A stretch of 64,000 bases of DNA from Shinella sp. WSJ-2 (GTDB lineage Bacteria > Pseudomonadota > Alphaproteobacteria > Rhizobiales > Rhizobiaceae), in contig NZ_QWBU01000008.1 in NCBI RefSeq assembly GCF_003432075.1, forward strand, positions 62,001-126,000, read 5' to 3'. The translations under genes and the position numbers were made by a program. The stretch's first letter is position 1. Each line of letters opens with the position of its first letter. Under the pieces are notes generated by a model. The model was not told where the DNA came from and searched no databases. It saw nothing but the letters and a program-made list of their open reading frames with translations. Of this stretch, positions 42,665 to 52,256 are shown piece by piece.

Positions 42665-43309
42665 CTATTCCCCGGCTATGACGGATTTCAGAAAGGCCTC
42701 CGCCGTGGGCAGGATCTTCGCGACCATCACGTCGACGCCGGCCGGATTGGGGTGCATGCCGTCGTCGATCTGCAGGTCGGCCTGGGCGGCGACGCCATCC
42801 AGAAAGAATGGATAGAGCGCAACGCCGTGCTTTTCGGCCATGCGCTGATAGATGCCATTGAAGCGCTTTTCGTAGTCCGCACCCATATTGGGCGGCGCGA
42901 GCATGCCGGCGAGCAGAACGGCGATGCCGCGCTCCTTCAGCCGCGTCAGCATGGCGTCGATGTTCTTCTCCGTCTCCTCCGGCGCGATGCCGCGCAGCGC
43001 ATCGTTGGCGCCGAGTTCGAGGATGACGCCTTTCGTGCCATCAGGCACCGACCAGTCGAGCCGGGCAAGACCGCCGGAACTGGTATCGCCGGACACGCCG
43101 GCATTGGTGATCTCGACGTCGTAACCCTTGGCCTTCAGCGCGGCCTCCAGCTTCACCGGAAACGCATCGGAGGCGGGCAGCTGGTATCCGGCCATCAGGC
43201 TGTCGCCAAAGCCGACGAGCTTGATAGGCTCGGCAAGGGCCGCGCCTGCGGATAACAAAGCTGTGATTGCAAGTGAGGCGAAAAAGCCGAGCACTGCTTT
43301 AAACGACAT
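42665..43309 (-). CDS. tesA: Periplasmic SGNH esterase/thioesterase (TesA-type)
   Basis: This is a TesA-like arylesterase/lysophospholipase of the GDSL family. The 214 residues include a signal peptide (1-26), block I FGDSLMAG with the nucleophile S37, block II GVSGDTS, block III GAND with N102 and block V DGMHPN with D183 and H186, completing the catalytic triad. The gene is divergent from an ABC ATPase and FtsX-type permease with 59 bp between starts, the same arrangement as tesA-ybbA-ybbP in other bacteria. The activity is exported to the periplasm and probably acts on lipids or esters. Confidence 0.92.
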   Translation of the reverse strand: MSFKAVLGFFASLAITALLSAGAALAEPIKLVGFGDSLMAGYQLPASDAFPVKLEAALKAKGYDVEITNAGVSGDTSSGGLARLDWSVPDGTKGVILELGANDALRGIAPEETEKNIDAMLTRLKERGIAVLLAGMLAPPNMGADYEKRFNGIYQRMAEKHGVALYPFFLDGVAAQADLQIDDGMHPNPAGVDVMVAKILPTAEAFLKSVIAGE

Positions 43310-43368
43310 GTCGCTGATCCTAGATTGCCGGTATTCCAGTTTATCCCTCCCATATAGGGCAGAATTCC

Positions 43369-44082
43369 TTGGCCAAAACCATCATCGACCTGAAAAAAGC
43401 CGATCTCACTCTCGGGCAGGCCGCCGCCTCCGTCCATGTGCTGAAAGGGATCGACCTTGTCATCGATGCGGGTGAATCGGTCGGTATCGTCGGCCCCTCG
43501 GGTTCCGGCAAGTCGACGCTGCTGATGGTGCTGGCCGGTCTGGAGCGGCTGGACAGCGGTGAAATCCACATCGACGGTGCAGGCCTGCACGGCATGAACG
43601 AGGATCAGGTGGCGGACTTCCGCGGCCGCAATATCGGCATCGTCTTCCAGTCCTTCCACCTCATTCCCAACATGACGGCGCTGGAAAATGTCGCCGTGCC
43701 GCTGGAGCTTGCCAATGTGCGCGATGCCTTCGAGATCGCCCGGCGCGAGCTGACGGCGGTCGGTCTCGGCGAGCGCCTGTCGCATTACCCCGGCCAGCTC
43801 TCTGGCGGCGAACAGCAGCGCGTGGCGATCGCCCGCGCGCTGGCGCCCGCGCCGAAACTGCTGATCGCCGACGAGCCGACGGGCAATCTCGACACCGAGA
43901 CCGGCCGGCAAATCGCCGATCTGCTGTTTGCCAAGCAGGCCGAGCGCGGCACGACGCTGGTGCTGGTGACGCATGATCCCGCACTGGCCGCACGCTGCGG
44001 CCGGCAGGTCGCCATGCGCTCCGGTGAGATCGTTTCCGGTGCGACCCCTGCGCGCGCTACGGCCCAGGCGGTGCCGGCATGA
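43369..44082 (+). CDS. ABC transporter ATP-binding protein (YbbA/LolD-like)
   Basis: The 237 residues belong to the MacB/LolD/FtsE group of ATPases that work with FtsX-type permeases. They show Walker [10 protein letters not shown] at 42-50, Q loop [18 protein letters not shown], signature [15 protein letters not shown], Walker [13 protein letters not shown] and the switch histidine [11 protein letters not shown]. The start appears to be a TTG at 43369, since no in-frame ATG precedes Walker A, and the ribosome binding site is weak. It overlaps the permease by an ATGA junction (44079-44082). Together with tesA on the other strand it forms the conserved ybbA-ybbP-tesA module. Confidence 0.9.
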   Translation: MAKTIIDLKKADLTLGQAAASVHVLKGIDLVIDAGESVGIVGPSGSGKSTLLMVLAGLERLDSGEIHIDGAGLHGMNEDQVADFRGRNIGIVFQSFHLIPNMTALENVAVPLELANVRDAFEIARRELTAVGLGERLSHYPGQLSGGEQQRVAIARALAPAPKLLIADEPTGNLDTETGRQIADLLFAKQAERGTTLVLVTHDPALAARCGRQVAMRSGEIVSGATPARATAQAVPA

Positions 44083-46631
44083 GGATCGGCGGGATCCTGC
44101 GGCAGTTTCCGCTGGCCTTTCGCCTGGCGCTGCGCGAGATGCGCGGCGGGCTGAAGGGTTTTTACATTTTCCTCGCCTGCATCGCGCTCGGCACGGCGGC
44201 AATCGCCGGGGTCAATTCGGTCTCGAGCGCCATCACCCAGGCCATCGCCTCGCAGGGCCAGTCGCTTTTGGCGGGCGATGTGCGCTTCGAGTTCAACAAC
44301 CGATTTGCGACACCCGAGGAGCTGAAACATTTCCAGTCGCTGGGCGATGTTTCCCTGTCTTCCGGCCTGCGCTCCATGGCGCGCCTGCCCGACGGATCGG
44401 ACCAGACACTGGTCGAGGCCAAGGGGGTTGACGGCGCCTATCCGCTTTACGGCACGCTGGAGACCGCGCCGCAGCGGCCGAGCGCCGAGCTCTTCGCCAA
44501 GCAGGGTGACGCCTATGGCGCGGTCGTAGCACCCCTGCTGCTCGACCGGCTCGGCGTCGCCATAGGCGACGAGGTGCTGCTCGGCACGGCGAAGCTGAAG
44601 ATCACCGGAACGCTGGTGCGCGAGCCGGATGCCGTGTCGGAAGGCTTTGGCTTCGCGCCGCGCCTCATGCTGTCGGAAGACGCGCTGACGGCAAGCGGCC
44701 TCGTTCAGACCGGCAGCCTCGTCGAAAACGCCTATCGCGTGCGGCTTGCCGACCAGAGCCTTTCGCTGTCCAAGATCCGTGCCGATGCCAACAAGGCATT
44801 TCCGAAAGCCGGCTGGTCGATCCGCACCGCAAACAGTGCCGCGCCCTCGCTGACGGCCAACATCACCCGTTTCTCGCAGTTCCTGACGCTGGTCGGCCTG
44901 ACTGCGCTGATCGTCGGCGGCGTCGGCGTGGCCAATGCCGTGCGCGCCTATCTGGATTCCAAGCGTTCGGTCATCGCCACCTTCAAGTGCCTCGGTGCGC
45001 CCGCCTCGCTGGTGGCGCTGATCTATCTCACGCAGATCGCGCTGATCGCCGCCGTTGGCATCGCCATCGGGCTCGTTGCCGGCGCGCTGATGCCGATGGT
45101 CGCCATGCGCTTCCTCGACGGCGTGCTGCCGGTGCCGGCGGAAACGGCGCTCTACCCCTCGGCGCTGCTGCTGGCGGCTGTCTTCGGCCTGCTGACGGCG
45201 CTCGCCTTCGCCATCCTGCCGCTCGGCCATGCCCGCGAAGTGCCGGCGACGGCGCTGTTCCGCGAACAGGGTTTTCAGAAGAGCCGTCTGCCGAGCTGGC
45301 CCTATCTGCTCGGTGCGGCACTGTTTCTTGCGGCCCTTGCCGGCCTTGCCATCGTCACGGCCTATGACCGCTATATCGCCATGGTCTTCCTCGGCGCGAT
45401 CGCCTTTGCCTTTGTCGTGCTGCGCGTCGTCGCCATGCTGATCACGATGCTGGCGCGGCGCAGCCCGCGCGTCAATTCGCCGTCGCTGCGGCTGGCCATC
45501 GGCAACATCCACCGGCCCGGCGCGCTCACCGCCTCCGTCGTGCTGTCGCTCGGCCTCGGCCTCGCGCTGCTCGTGACGCTGACGCTGATCGACGGAAACC
45601 TGCGCCGCGAACTCACCGGCAACCTGCCGGAGCGGGCGCCGAATTTCTTCTTCGTCGATATCCAGGGCAGCGAGCTCGACGGGTTCCGCGACGTACTGAA
45701 GAGCAACATGCCCGATGGCAAGATCATCGAGGTGCCGATGCTGCGCGGCCGCGTGATGGAGTTGAACGGCGTCGAGGTCGCCAAGGTCAAGGTGCCCCAG
45801 GGCGGACAATGGGTGCTGCGCGGCGACCGCGGCATCACCTATGCCAAGCGCGTGCCGGAGAATTCGACGCTCGCCGAGGGGCAATGGTGGCCGGAGGATT
45901 ATACCGGCGAGCCGCTCGTTTCCTTCGCCGCAGAAGAGGGCAAGGAACTCGGCCTGAAGATCGGCGACACCGTGACGGTCAACGTGCTCGGCCGCAACAT
46001 CACCGCGCGCATCGCCAATTTCCGCACGGTCGAATGGGAATCGCTGTCGATCAACTTCGTCATGGTCTTCTCGCCAAATACCTTTGCTGGCGCGCCGCAT
46101 GCCTGGCTGGCAACGATGATCGATCCAAAAGCGAGTGCCGAGCAGGAAGCCGCGACGCTGAAAGCCGTCACCAATGCGTTCCCGACGATCACCACCGTGC
46201 GCGTCAAGGACGCGCTCGACGTGGTCAACGAACTGGTCGGGCAGCTTGCGACGGCGATCCGCGCGGCGGCGGCGGTGGCGCTCATCGCCTCCGTGCTGGT
46301 ATTGGCCGGCGCACTTGCGGCCGGCAACCGGGCACGCGTTCACGACGCCGTTGTACTCAAAACGCTGGGCGCGACGCGGGCGACACTGATCCGGGCCTTC
46401 AGCTACGAATATCTGATACTCGGGCTGGCGACCGCCGTCTTCGCGCTTCTGGCCGGCGGCGTGGCGGCCTGGTTCGTGGTGAGCACGATCATGAAGTTGC
46501 CGTCGAGCTTCCTGCCGGACGTCGCCGTGATGACGGTGGTGACGGCGCTCGTGATGACCGTCGGCATCGGCCTTGCCGGCACCTGGCGCATTCTGGGACA
46601 GAAGGCGGCGCCAGTGCTGCGCGAGCTATAG
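44079..46631 (+). CDS. FtsX-domain ABC permease (YbbP-like)
   Basis: The 850-residue membrane protein has the YbbP layout, with a single N-terminal helix, a large periplasmic domain, three helices of the first FtsX repeat (FLTLVGLTALIVGGVGVANAVRAYL near 265-290), a second periplasmic domain and a C-terminal FtsX repeat (ILVLAGALAAGNRARVHDAVVLKTLGA, then two more helices). FtsX-type transporters act mechanically on periplasmic proteins or extract lipids instead of importing solutes. It is coupled to the ATPase by a 4-bp overlap and is opposite tesA. The cargo is unknown; a lipid- or esterase-related envelope function is inferred from the tesA pairing. Confidence 0.9.
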   Translation: MRIGGILRQFPLAFRLALREMRGGLKGFYIFLACIALGTAAIAGVNSVSSAITQAIASQGQSLLAGDVRFEFNNRFATPEELKHFQSLGDVSLSSGLRSMARLPDGSDQTLVEAKGVDGAYPLYGTLETAPQRPSAELFAKQGDAYGAVVAPLLLDRLGVAIGDEVLLGTAKLKITGTLVREPDAVSEGFGFAPRLMLSEDALTASGLVQTGSLVENAYRVRLADQSLSLSKIRADANKAFPKAGWSIRTANSAAPSLTANITRFSQFLTLVGLTALIVGGVGVANAVRAYLDSKRSVIATFKCLGAPASLVALIYLTQIALIAAVGIAIGLVAGALMPMVAMRFLDGVLPVPAETALYPSALLLAAVFGLLTALAFAILPLGHAREVPATALFREQGFQKSRLPSWPYLLGAALFLAALAGLAIVTAYDRYIAMVFLGAIAFAFVVLRVVAMLITMLARRSPRVNSPSLRLAIGNIHRPGALTASVVLSLGLGLALLVTLTLIDGNLRRELTGNLPERAPNFFFVDIQGSELDGFRDVLKSNMPDGKIIEVPMLRGRVMELNGVEVAKVKVPQGGQWVLRGDRGITYAKRVPENSTLAEGQWWPEDYTGEPLVSFAAEEGKELGLKIGDTVTVNVLGRNITARIANFRTVEWESLSINFVMVFSPNTFAGAPHAWLATMIDPKASAEQEAATLKAVTNAFPTITTVRVKDALDVVNELVGQLATAIRAAAAVALIASVLVLAGALAAGNRARVHDAVVLKTLGATRATLIRAFSYEYLILGLATAVFALLAGGVAAWFVVSTIMKLPSSFLPDVAVMTVVTALVMTVGIGLAGTWRILGQKAAPVLREL

Positions 46632-46814
46632 AATCATGGGCCTGCGCCGCCCGTCAGGGTCGCGGGTCTTGTGCGAGACACAATTCATGCGCATATTTAC
46701 GTCAGGCAAGCTGGAGCCCGCAGCGGTTGCCTGGGCCCCGTAGATGTTCCGGCAACGGAACGAATAACAGGAGCCCGACACCGTAAACACTAGGGGCTTT
46801 GACAAGAGGAAAAC

Positions 46815-47558
46815 ATGGCTGATCTCCGCAATTACCAGACCCGCCCGGCGAATGCCGGCGCCCAGGCCGGTGCCGTCATAGACGAGGGCCTGCGCAGCTA
46901 CATGCTGCGGGTCTACAACCTTATGGCCTTCGGTCTCGCCATCACCGGTCTCGTGGCGTATTTCGCCTCGCAGGCTGCATTCGCCGACGGCCAGCTGACC
47001 GCGTTCGGCCAGGCGATCTATGTGAGCCCGCTGAAGTGGGTTGTCATGCTCGCGCCGCTGGCGCTGGTCTTCTTCCTGAGCTTCCGCATCCACACGATGA
47101 GCGTTTCCGCCGCGCAGACGACCTTCTGGGTCTATGCCGGCCTGATGGGCCTGTCGCTGTCGTCGATCTTCCTGATCTACACCGGCGCCAGCATCGCGCA
47201 GACTTTCTTCGTCTCGGCCGCCGCCTTCGGCGCGCTGTCGCTGTTCGGCTACACGACGAAGCGTGATCTTTCCGCCATGGGCTCGTTCCTGATCATGGGC
47301 CTGTTCGGCCTGATCATCGCTTCGCTCGTCAATCTGTTCCTGCAGTCGTCGGCACTCGACTTCGCGATCTCCGCGATCGGCGTGTTGGTCTTCGCCGGCC
47401 TTACGGCCTGGGATACGCAGAAGATCAAAGAAATGTATTTCGAAGCAGACGACGCCGCCGTGGCAGGCCGCAAGGCCATCATGGGCGCGCTGACGCTCTA
47501 CCTCGACTTCATCAACCTCTTCCTCTTCCTGCTGCGTTTCCTCGGAAACCGCGACTAA
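46815..47558 (+). CDS. Bax inhibitor-1/YccA family membrane protein
   Basis: Bax inhibitor-1 (TMBIM) proteins are seven-helix membrane proteins; bacterial members act as pH-dependent calcium leak channels and modulate membrane protease FtsH. The 247 residues show MRVYNLMAFGLAITGLVAYF in the first helix, seven hydrophobic segments, and the conserved late QKIKEMYF and the end LYLDFINLFLFLLRFLGNRD. The acidic pair of the pore region is within the last helices. The ATG at 46815 has AAGAGGAAAAC upstream. A clear terminator follows. No function specific to this organism can be told. Confidence 0.93.
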   Translation: MADLRNYQTRPANAGAQAGAVIDEGLRSYMLRVYNLMAFGLAITGLVAYFASQAAFADGQLTAFGQAIYVSPLKWVVMLAPLALVFFLSFRIHTMSVSAAQTTFWVYAGLMGLSLSSIFLIYTGASIAQTFFVSAAAFGALSLFGYTTKRDLSAMGSFLIMGLFGLIIASLVNLFLQSSALDFAISAIGVLVFAGLTAWDTQKIKEMYFEADDAAVAGRKAIMGALTLYLDFINLFLFLLRFLGNRD

Positions 47559-47583
47559 TCACGGAAGCCGAAGGACTGAATGC

Positions 47584-47616
47584 AAAACCCCGCCGGAAAC
47601 GGCGGGGTTTTTGTTT
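47584..47616 (+). terminator. Intrinsic terminator of the Bax inhibitor-1 gene
   Basis: AAAACCCCGCCG (47584-47595) pairs with CGGCGGGGTTTT (47600-47611) around GAAA, followed by T-rich sequence, 25 bases after the stop. Confidence 0.93.
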
Positions 47617-47661
47617 GGGACGAAGAAATGACGACGCTCGGGTACGATGCCCGCGAGCGGG

Positions 47662-48036
47662 CTACGTCTCGACAAGACGCAGCACCTTGTCGAAGACCTT
47701 CAGCACCTGCTTCAGCTCATGGCCGCGCTTCAGGATCGTGCCGTGCTGGTTGATGACACTATAGGCGCCCTGCTTGGCGGCGAGCTTCGGGTCTTTCTCG
47801 ATGCGGTAGAGCGGCATTTCGCCGGAGCGCTTGAAGACGGAGAACACCGCCTTGTCGCGCATATGGTCGATGGCATAGTCGCGCCATTCTCCCTCACCGA
47901 CCATGCGGCCATAGACCCAGAGGATCGCATCGAGCTCGCGTCGATGGAAAGTTACGGGCAGCGGGTCCTTGCTGCTCCTGTAGTCCCTGAGGTCGACCAC
48001 GACATCGGAAGCCTGCAAATCCGGCTGATCAGTCAT
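47662..48036 (-). CDS. DUF2794 protein
   Basis: The 124-residue protein is a DUF2794 member, an alphaproteobacterial family of unknown function. It opens MTDQPDLQASDVVVDLRDYR, contains PVTFHRRELDAILWVYGRMVGEGEWRDYAIDHMRDKAVFSVFKRSGE (about 28-75), YRIEKDPKLAAKQGAYSVINQHGTILKRGHEL and a helical end. Its conserved sequence is mostly cytosolic and compact. Start ATG at 48036. It is convergent with the Bax inhibitor-1 gene, with the terminator between the stops. I cannot assign a function. Confidence 0.9.
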   Translation of the reverse strand: MTDQPDLQASDVVVDLRDYRSSKDPLPVTFHRRELDAILWVYGRMVGEGEWRDYAIDHMRDKAVFSVFKRSGEMPLYRIEKDPKLAAKQGAYSVINQHGTILKRGHELKQVLKVFDKVLRLVET

Positions 48037-48380
48037 CGAATCTCCGCACCTTTTCTGTGACGGCACGGTGACAGTGTGCCTGACCGGAGATGAAATGCAA
48101 GGCTGAGGGGAAGACAGGGTAACGGATTTGCGATTTCGCAAAAATCCGCCCTGCCGCATTTCAGACAAACAGACGCCCAAATTTAAAGAGAGAGTTCGCC
48201 AGTCGCCGCCTGTCCCGGCCATCCGCTTCCCGCGGAAACCCGGCCGAACCGGCAAGCGTCTGTCGAGGTTGCCTTGTATTCCGTTGCCGGCAGCTTCGTC
48301 TCGGTCCGGTTCGTCTCCTTCGAACCCTCAAGCCCCAGCCCCTCGAAGTAGCCGGACCGGACCTCCCCAAAACGGGGAGG
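48037..48380. other. 344-bp gene-free stretch between DUF2794 and DUF1223 genes
   Basis: I see no supported gene here. It contains a bulged hairpin built from CGGATTT-GCGA and TCGC-AAAAATCCG (48123-48148), and a run of GC-rich direct repeats (CCGG, CGGAA). It should hold the DUF2794 promoter. The frames crossing it show no protein-like composition. Confidence 0.55.
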
Positions 48381-48381
48381 T
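48361..48381 (-). terminator. Hairpin at the end of the DUF1223 gene
   Basis: ACCTCCCC (48361-48368) pairs with GGGGAGGT (48374-48381) around AAAAC and touches the DUF1223 stop codon. No T tract follows on the minus strand, so termination efficiency is uncertain. Confidence 0.4.
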
Positions 48382-49136
48382 TATCGGGTCGCCTTTTCCC
48401 CGGTCATCACCGTTGCGCCCAGAATGGCGCCGGGCGTATCGGCCGTCTTCATGCGCTGCAACAGGATGGCGCAGCCACCGGCTTTCTTTTTCTTCTTCAG
48501 CATATCGGCGGGAAGTACGAGGTTCGTCTCCTTGCCTTCCCACATGCCGATCGTCTCCATGTCGGTGACGGCATGCCAGTAGTTGATCGTCTTGCCGCGG
48601 TTTTCACCGGTGTCGATGTTGATCGTGCGCTCACGCTCGAAATAGGCAATCAGGATATTGGCCTTGCCCTCTCCCGCGCCCACCCGGATGCGCAGCTCGT
48701 CGTTCTTCACCTCAACATCGACAGGCACATCGAGGCCCTTGCCCTCGGCGGGCATCGTTTCCATGCGGTTGCGGATGCCGGCGATGTCAGCGCCGTTGAT
48801 ATGCTCGCGGCCGTTCAGCACGGCCTGGGGCGTATAGACGCCGTTGCGGCCGAACATACGGGCGTAGGCATATTGCCGGTCGGTATTGTCCTTGGAGGCG
48901 AGCGTGTCCGCCCAGCCGAGATAGTTCCAGTAGTCGACATGATAGGAAAGGGCTACGACCTTGCCTTCGCGGGCAAGCTGCTCCAGCGCCTTATCGGCCG
49001 GCGGGCAGGACGAGCAGCCCTGGCTGGTGAAGAGCTCGACGACACCCTTGGGCTTGATGGCTTCCTCGGCGGAGGCCGTGCTGGCCCCGAGCATCAGCAG
49101 GATCGCCAGACATTGCGGTCTATACAGTCTCGGCAT
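48381..49136 (-). CDS. DUF1223 secreted thioredoxin-like protein
   Basis: The 251-residue protein has a signal peptide (MPRLYRPQCLAILLMLGAST, then ASA) and a thioredoxin-like fold. C41 and C44 lie in FTSQGCSSCPPAD, the CxxC of the DUF1223 family. A further pattern of SYHVDYWNYLGWAD and the repeated GREHINGAD is characteristic. A periplasmic redox or thiol role is implied, but no partner is known. I prefer the ATG at 49136 (GGAA upstream); an ATG two codons earlier and a TTG beyond are possible. The gene stands alone between DUF2794 and acnA. Confidence 0.88.
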   Translation of the reverse strand: MPRLYRPQCLAILLMLGASTASAEEAIKPKGVVELFTSQGCSSCPPADKALEQLAREGKVVALSYHVDYWNYLGWADTLASKDNTDRQYAYARMFGRNGVYTPQAVLNGREHINGADIAGIRNRMETMPAEGKGLDVPVDVEVKNDELRIRVGAGEGKANILIAYFERERTINIDTGENRGKTINYWHAVTDMETIGMWEGKETNLVLPADMLKKKKKAGGCAILLQRMKTADTPGAILGATVMTGEKATR

Positions 49137-49245
49137 GATCATTTCCAATGAAGCGCCGGCAAAGGCCAGCCCGTTGAAGCCTCATACGCGCTTGCCGCTT
49201 CAACAGGAAGTCACGATGGAGTGAGATTTTTGCCTCCAGGAACGG

Positions 49246-49275
49246 AAAATGCCGGGGTTTGAGGCCCCGGCATTT
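49246..49275 (-). terminator. Intrinsic terminator of acnA
   Basis: AAATGCCGGGG (49247-49257) pairs with CCCCGGCATTT (49265-49275) around seven bases, and the A run before it gives a T tract on the minus strand, 21 bases after the acnA stop. Confidence 0.9.
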
Positions 49276-49296
49276 CTTGTTTCACGCTGAAAAAGA

Positions 49297-51990
49297 TCAG
49301 GCGGCGAGGTCGCGAAGAACGGTCTGCAGGATGCCGCCGTTGTTCATGTAGGTGACCTCGTCGAGCGTATCGATGCGGCAGAGCAGCGGAACGTCCTTCA
49401 CGGTGCCGTCGGAGTAGGTGATCTTGGCGATCTTCTTCTCGCGCGGCTTGATGTCGCCTTCCAGGCCCTCGATCGTGACGATCTCATCGCCCTTGAGGTC
49501 GAGCGACGCCCAGGTCGTGCCCTCCTCGAAGACGAAGGGCACGACGCCCATGCCGACGAGGTTCGAGCGATGGATACGCTCGAAGGACTGCGCGATCACG
49601 GCCTTGACACCGAGCAGGTTGGTGCCCTTTGCCGCCCAGTCACGCGACGAGCCGTTGCCGTATTCGACGCCGGCGAAGATGACGAGCGGAACGCCCTCGG
49701 CCTTGTACTTCATGGCCGCATCGTAGATCGAAAGCTCTTCCTTCGTCGGGTAATGGATGGTGTAGCCACCTTCCTTGCCGTTCGGGCCGAGCATGTGGTT
49801 GCGGATGCGGATATTGGCGAAGGTGCCGCGCATCATGACTTCATGGTTGCCGCGGCGCGTGCCGTACTGGTTGAAGTCGGCGACGGCGACGCCGTTTTCC
49901 GTGAGGTAGGCACCGGCAGGCGAGGCCGCCTTGATCGAACCGGCAGGCGAGATGTGGTCGGTCGTGATCTTGTCGCCGAAGAGACCCAGGACGCGGGCGC
50001 CCTTGATGTCCTTCAGGCCCGAGCCGGTCTTGCCCATGCCCACGAAGTAGGGCGGGTTCTGCACGTAGGTCGACTGGTCGTCCCATGCATAGGTCTGTCC
50101 ATCCGGCACCTGAACGGCCTGCCAGTTGGCGTCGCCCTTGAAGACGTCGGCATATTTCGCGGCATAGAGCGCGCGGGTGACGTATTTCAGGATGAATTCC
50201 TGGATTTCCTGCGAGGTCGGCCAGATGTCCTTGAGGTAGACGGGGTTGCCGTTCTGGTCTTCACCGAGCGGTTCCGTCGTCAGGTCCTTCTGGACCGTGC
50301 CGGCCAGGGCGTAGGCCACGACGAGCGGCGGGGAGGCGAGGTAGTTCGCCTGCACGTCCGGCGAGATGCGGCCTTCGAAGTTGCGGTTGCCGGAGAGAAC
50401 GCCGGCGGCGATCAGGCCCTTGTCGTTGATCGTCTTGGAGATCGGTGCCGGCAGCGGGCCGGAATTGCCGATGCAGGTCGTGCAGCCGAAGCCGACGAGG
50501 TTGAAGCCGAGCGTGTCGAGATCGGCCTGGAGGCCGGACTTGGCGAGGTATTCGCCCACCACCTGCGATCCCGGCGCCAGCGACGTCTTGACCCAGGGCT
50601 TGGTCTTCAGGCCCTTGGCGACGGCGTTGCGGGCGAGCAGGCCGGCGGCGATGAGGACCGACGGGTTGGACGTGTTGGTGCACGACGTGATGGCCGCGAT
50701 GGCGACGTCGCCATGGCCGAGGTCGTAGTCCGTGCCTTCGACAGCGTAGCGGGTGGAGAGCTGGCCGGGCTTCTTGTAGTCGTTCTCAAGCGCCGTGGCG
50801 AAGCCCGATGCGATGTTTTCCAGCGGGATGCGGCCTTCCGGACGCTTCGGGCCGGCCATGGCCGGAACGACGTCGCCGAGGTCGAGTTCGAGCGTGTCGG
50901 TGAAAACGAGGTCGGCGCCGTCGCCGTCACGCCACATGCCCTGGGCCTTCGAATAGGCTTCGACGAGTGCGATGCGCTGCTCTTCGCGGCCGGACATGGT
51001 GAGGTAGTTGACGGTTTCGCTGTCGACCGGGAAGAAGCCGCAGGTCGCGCCGTATTCCGGGCCCATATTGCCGATCGTCGCGCGGTCGGCGAGCGTCATG
51101 TTGTCGAGGCCGGGGCCGAAGAATTCGACGAACTTCGAGACCACGCCCTTCTTGCGCAGCATCTGCACGACCATCAGCACGAGGTCGGTCGCGGTGACGC
51201 CTTCCTTGAGCTTGCCGGTCAGCTTGAAGCCGATGACCTCGGGCAGCAGCATGGAGACCGGCTGGCCGAGCATGGCCGCTTCGGCTTCGATGCCGCCCAC
51301 ACCCCAGCCCAGGACGCCGAGACCGTTGATCATGGTCGTGTGGCTGTCGGTGCCCACGCAGGTATCCGGGTAGGCGATGGTCTCGCCGTCTTCTTCCTTG
51401 GTCCAGACCGTCTGGCCCAGATATTCCAGATTGACCTGGTGACAGATACCCGTGCCCGGAGGAACGACGCGGAAGTTCTTGAAGGCCTGCTGGCCCCACT
51501 TGAGGAAGCGGTAGCGCTCGCCGTTGCGCTCGTATTCGAGCTCGACGTTGCGGGCAAAGGCGGTCGGCGTGCCGAATTCGTCGACGATGACGGAGTGGTC
51601 GATGACGAGGTCGACGGGAACGAGCGGGTTGATCTTTTCCGGATCACCGCCGAGCGACACCATCGCGTCGCGCATGGCGGCAAGGTCGACGACGGCGGGA
51701 ACGCCGGTGAAGTCCTGCATCAGCACGCGCGCCGGGCGATAGGCGATCTCGTTTTCGACGGTGCCCTTGTTCTTGAGCCATTCGACGACGGAGAGGATCT
51801 GCTCCTTGGTGACCGAGCGGCCGTCCTCGAATCGCAGCAGGTTCTCCAGCAGCACCTTCATGGAGTAGGGCAGCTTGGAGATGCCGGCGAGGCCGTTCGC
51901 TTCAGCCTTGGGCAGGCTGTAATATACATAGTCTTTGCCGTTGATCGTGAGGACCGAACGACAATTGAAACTGTCTAGGGATTTGGACAC
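49297..51990 (-). CDS. acnA: Aconitate hydratase AcnA
   Basis: AcnA interconverts citrate and isocitrate through cis-aconitate in the TCA cycle and, without its cluster, can bind mRNA as an iron-regulatory protein. The 897 residues have the 4Fe-4S cysteines C437 in [10 protein letters not shown] and C503 and C506 in [13 protein letters not shown], the early [37 protein letters not shown] and the swivel domain [26 protein letters not shown]. The start is a GTG at 51990, giving the usual [11 protein letters not shown] opening. It is divergent from ccmA with 266 bp between, which includes a candidate iron-regulatory motif. Confidence 0.97.
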   Translation of the reverse strand: MSKSLDSFNCRSVLTINGKDYVYYSLPKAEANGLAGISKLPYSMKVLLENLLRFEDGRSVTKEQILSVVEWLKNKGTVENEIAYRPARVLMQDFTGVPAVVDLAAMRDAMVSLGGDPEKINPLVPVDLVIDHSVIVDEFGTPTAFARNVELEYERNGERYRFLKWGQQAFKNFRVVPPGTGICHQVNLEYLGQTVWTKEEDGETIAYPDTCVGTDSHTTMINGLGVLGWGVGGIEAEAAMLGQPVSMLLPEVIGFKLTGKLKEGVTATDLVLMVVQMLRKKGVVSKFVEFFGPGLDNMTLADRATIGNMGPEYGATCGFFPVDSETVNYLTMSGREEQRIALVEAYSKAQGMWRDGDGADLVFTDTLELDLGDVVPAMAGPKRPEGRIPLENIASGFATALENDYKKPGQLSTRYAVEGTDYDLGHGDVAIAAITSCTNTSNPSVLIAAGLLARNAVAKGLKTKPWVKTSLAPGSQVVGEYLAKSGLQADLDTLGFNLVGFGCTTCIGNSGPLPAPISKTINDKGLIAAGVLSGNRNFEGRISPDVQANYLASPPLVVAYALAGTVQKDLTTEPLGEDQNGNPVYLKDIWPTSQEIQEFILKYVTRALYAAKYADVFKGDANWQAVQVPDGQTYAWDDQSTYVQNPPYFVGMGKTGSGLKDIKGARVLGLFGDKITTDHISPAGSIKAASPAGAYLTENGVAVADFNQYGTRRGNHEVMMRGTFANIRIRNHMLGPNGKEGGYTIHYPTKEELSIYDAAMKYKAEGVPLVIFAGVEYGNGSSRDWAAKGTNLLGVKAVIAQSFERIHRSNLVGMGVVPFVFEEGTTWASLDLKGDEIVTIEGLEGDIKPREKKIAKITYSDGTVKDVPLLCRIDTLDEVTYMNNGGILQTVLRDLAA

Positions 51991-52161
51991 TTGATACCCC
52001 GTCTCGTCTGGCGCCAGAAATCTGACGTACGAACGCCCGTGCGCGTTGAGCGCGAATGGGATGCGGGTGCGGTCATTTCCGCTGTCCGTACGCGGAAATC
52101 ATTCCCGTGTTCGGCGCTTGGATGATATTCACGCCGACCGCTGGCGTGTTGCGGGGGTTAT

Positions 52162-52189
52162 AGATAATTTCTAAGAAACGTTCCAGACC
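52162..52189. promoter_or_regulatory. Candidate iron-control (Irr/ICE-like) operator between acnA and ccmA
   Basis: The region contains TTTCT-A-AGAAA (52168-52178), a perfect palindrome, next to AGAAACGTTCCA, a second near-perfect inverted repeat. It resembles the A/T-rich TTCTAGAA-type iron control elements bound by Irr in rhizobia, but the match is partial. It lies between the acnA and ccmA promoters, and acnA is an iron-sulfur enzyme, so iron control would make sense. Confidence 0.35.
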
Positions 52190-52256
52190 GCCTGACGGTA
52201 AATCGGGACAATTTTTTTGCGTTGCGACCAAGGTCGTAAAGGGAAAGTGAACAGTC

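Noticed and set aside
43785-46343. 852-residue minus-strand frame opposite the YbbP-like permease
   Set aside because: It is antisense to a clearly conserved membrane protein and is rich in His, Arg and Gln, typical of shadow translations.
46632-46814. Short frame between the YbbP-like and Bax-inhibitor genes
   Set aside because: A frame of 18 codons from an ATG at 46687 has no ribosome binding site and no recognisable product; the 183-bp gap is most likely promoter and leader.
49570-51978. 802-residue plus-strand frame opposite acnA
   Set aside because: AcnA has its iron-sulfur cysteines and full length; the antisense frame has no protein-like features.
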